From assembly GCA_963691815.1 (NCBI GenBank), contig OY829654.1, positions 27,353,491 to 27,417,490 of the forward strand: 64,000 bases of DNA, read 5' to 3'. How positions within the stretch are numbered: position 1 is the stretch's first letter; the number at the start of each line of letters is the position of its first letter. Of the stretch, positions 62,392 through 64,000 are shown piece by piece. Below the pieces are notes generated by a model. That model was not told the origin of the DNA and ran no database searches. It was given only the letters and a program-made list of their open reading frames with translations. Source of the DNA: Echiichthys vipera (Eukaryota > Chordata > Actinopteri > Perciformes > Trachinidae). A program made the translations under genes and the position numbers.

Positions 62392-63010
62392 TAGGGGCGC
62401 ACTCACACTGTCCTTCCACACCGGGCCAAAACAGGTTTTTCGGGTAAAGCCTAGTGCGTTTGACCAGTGTGAGTGCAACCGCTCCGCGCATAACTGCGGC
62501 CAGCTGGCCGTCCACGGCCCGTCTGAGGTGGGATTTTGTAAAGCACGTTTGCACATGCGTGCGCACGTGTACGAGCACGAGAACGAGGCCTACGGCGGTT
62601 CTGACGTCATTTATGTGCGCCTGTTCGGACATAGAAAATAGAAGGACGGACCATGCGCGGACATTTAACAACCACAACAATGGTGGCGAAAGGTTCACGT
62701 TGGTGTGATGTGGAGGTGGAGTGTTTACTGCAGATTTGGTCGATGAGAATATTCAAAAACAGTCGGACAAGATGCACAAAAACTCTGAGGTCTATGGAAA
62801 GATTTGTAAACAAAGTGACGCATCACGATGACGTCAATCAATGCGTGTGATGTGTTACGGCGTGATGAGGTATAGGCAGCAAGAAGCATTTGCGCGAGGC
62901 CCAGGCAGTGTGTGTACAAGCGGCCTGGCCAGCGGGGGGAGAGGGACGGGGGGGACAAGTACCCTAAAGCCCGGGGCGCGGTGCGGAAGGACAGTGTGAG
63001 TGCGCCCCTA
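62392..63010 (+). mobile_element. Non-autonomous TIR element with a Myb/SANT-like coding remnant (copy 2)
   Basis: The termini are perfect inverse repeats of 26 bases (left TAGGGGCGCACTCACACTG..., right ...CAGTGTGAGTGCGCCCCTA). The flanks ATTACATT and ATAAGATT agree at six of eight bases, and TTA/TAA border the GGGG ends. It is inverted relative to copy 1. On the + strand (about 62690-62840) the frame reads WCDVEVECLLQIWS, then after a one-base shift NIQKQSDKMHKNSEVYGKI. This is the helix order of a Myb/SANT-like domain. No transposase is present. Confidence 0.8.
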
Positions 63011-63906
63011 ATAAGATTAATTGTCCATGTATTTTTTTATGTAATATTAGCATTTGACTTTCTTTTGTTTTTAGAAATATAAGTTGGTCAAAATCTCTTT
63101 TGATACCACCACTGGGAATTGCCAAAGTTAGAAATATTCAAATTGTTAGCTTCTTTAATCTTTAATGTTATTCACTGACTTTTTTACTTCTTGCTATCAG
63201 GCAAAGCGTTAAATTTGTAAATTTATATTTAAGCTTTTCAATTTTCATTATTTTTCCATTTGTATTACCATCATTTCCCACTGTCATTTTCTATTTAATA
63301 TCTTACATTCAAGCTTTCAATTGAATCAGTTTCATTTAGATTTATCCATTTCCCACTTTCTAATTTCCGGCTTTAACTTTCTCAATATTCCCTTTTAATT
63401 GTATTTCTGTGGAAAATAACTATCCATATTTATGGCAATGTAGCAGAGTAGACTTAAAGTTGCATATGCAAACCCTGGACCATCTGGTTACCTTTCTGTG
63501 GAGAAAGTAAGTGGGTATTGCTCTTCCCTTTATCAAAAGTGCCATTGACCTCCAGCTGTTCCGGTGGTGCTGCCATTAGCCAACAGTATAGTCATGGGTT
63601 CTTGAAGCAGGGTGCAGAAGGGTTTGGATCTCCGCTGACTTTCTCTGCATAAAAGTTCAATCTTGTGTGTCTGGTAAGACAATCGATTATTCCCCAAAGC
63701 AGTCCACACTGTTGAAATCACCATTTGTGGTCTGTTGTTTGCTAGTGTCTGAAATTTAATAATAACACTATGCTTCCGTACTGTACTGTCGGCGGCTGAG
63801 TTTGCATTTCCACACTCTGATGACTGCTCAGCCAAGCACTGCAGGAGAACAGGGCAATGGACAGATTACACATAATTACCTCGTGATGCTTGTTAGGGAT
63901 TAGGTT

Positions 63907-63930
63907 TGTGTGTGTGTGTGTGTGTGTGTG
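63907..63930 (+). repeat. (GT)n microsatellite, short
   Basis: About twelve GT units, followed after a short break by another six. Confidence 0.9.
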
Positions 63931-64000
63931 TTTGCGCTGTAGTGTGTGTGTGTGCTTGTTTGTGACAGCCACCGTCCATCAGTCACCATATTTGTTTTGT

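Overview
The window is a stretch of teleost fish genomic DNA from inside one gene. Seven exons on the + strand encode part of the extracellular region of a plexin of the A1 type (plxna1): the three cysteine-rich PSI domains and the IPT/Ig-like segment between the second and third. The fish origin is inferred from the repeats: tRNA-derived SINEs ending in a CTTCTT-like tail, fish-type LINE 3' ends, a Penelope-like fragment, MITE-like hAT elements, and very long (TG)n/(CA)n microsatellites.

Layout: 1-2450 is intron upstream of the first visible exon. The semaphorin domain must lie further upstream, outside the window. Exons are at 2451-2551, 4439-4562, 4857-5010, 6932-7031, 16929-17043, 40194-40394 and 55952-56175. 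The first six exons join in one open frame (795 bases, 265 codons, all introns GT-AG). Introns grow sharply along the gene: 1.9 kb, 0.3 kb, 1.9 kb, 9.9 kb, 23.2 kb, 15.6 kb, and then more than 7.8 kb to the window end, where the next exon (first canonical IPT domain) is not reached.

The sixth and seventh visible exons do not join in frame, and a short exon expected between them from other A-type plexins was not found. A 200-base run of N at 55127-55326, next to a transposon end, is the only unsequenced place for it. This is probably an assembly gap rather than real exon loss.

Everything else is intron, much of it repeats. It includes: (a) two oppositely oriented copies of a non-autonomous TIR element carrying the same decayed Myb/SANT-like reading frame (1059-1729 and 62392-63010); (b) hAT-type MITEs, one with a perfect 8-bp target duplication; (c) two copies of a long inverted-repeat (foldback) element, one split by a later SINE; (d) a TTAA-flanked MITE; (e) a decayed BED-finger transposase; (f) two LINE 3' ends sharing a stop codon, and a separate L2/CR1-like LINE end; (g) Penelope-like 3' fragments; (h) at least six SINE copies; (i) four hairpins or inverted duplications of unknown origin; (j) very long dinucleotide arrays, three of them between 34.8 and 36.5 kb. 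I saw no RNA gene, no CRISPR array, no second protein-coding gene, and no clear sign of a previously undescribed system. The items most worth checking are the missing exon, the lengthened third PSI domain, the Myb/SANT-carrying MITE family and the unexplained inverted repeats.
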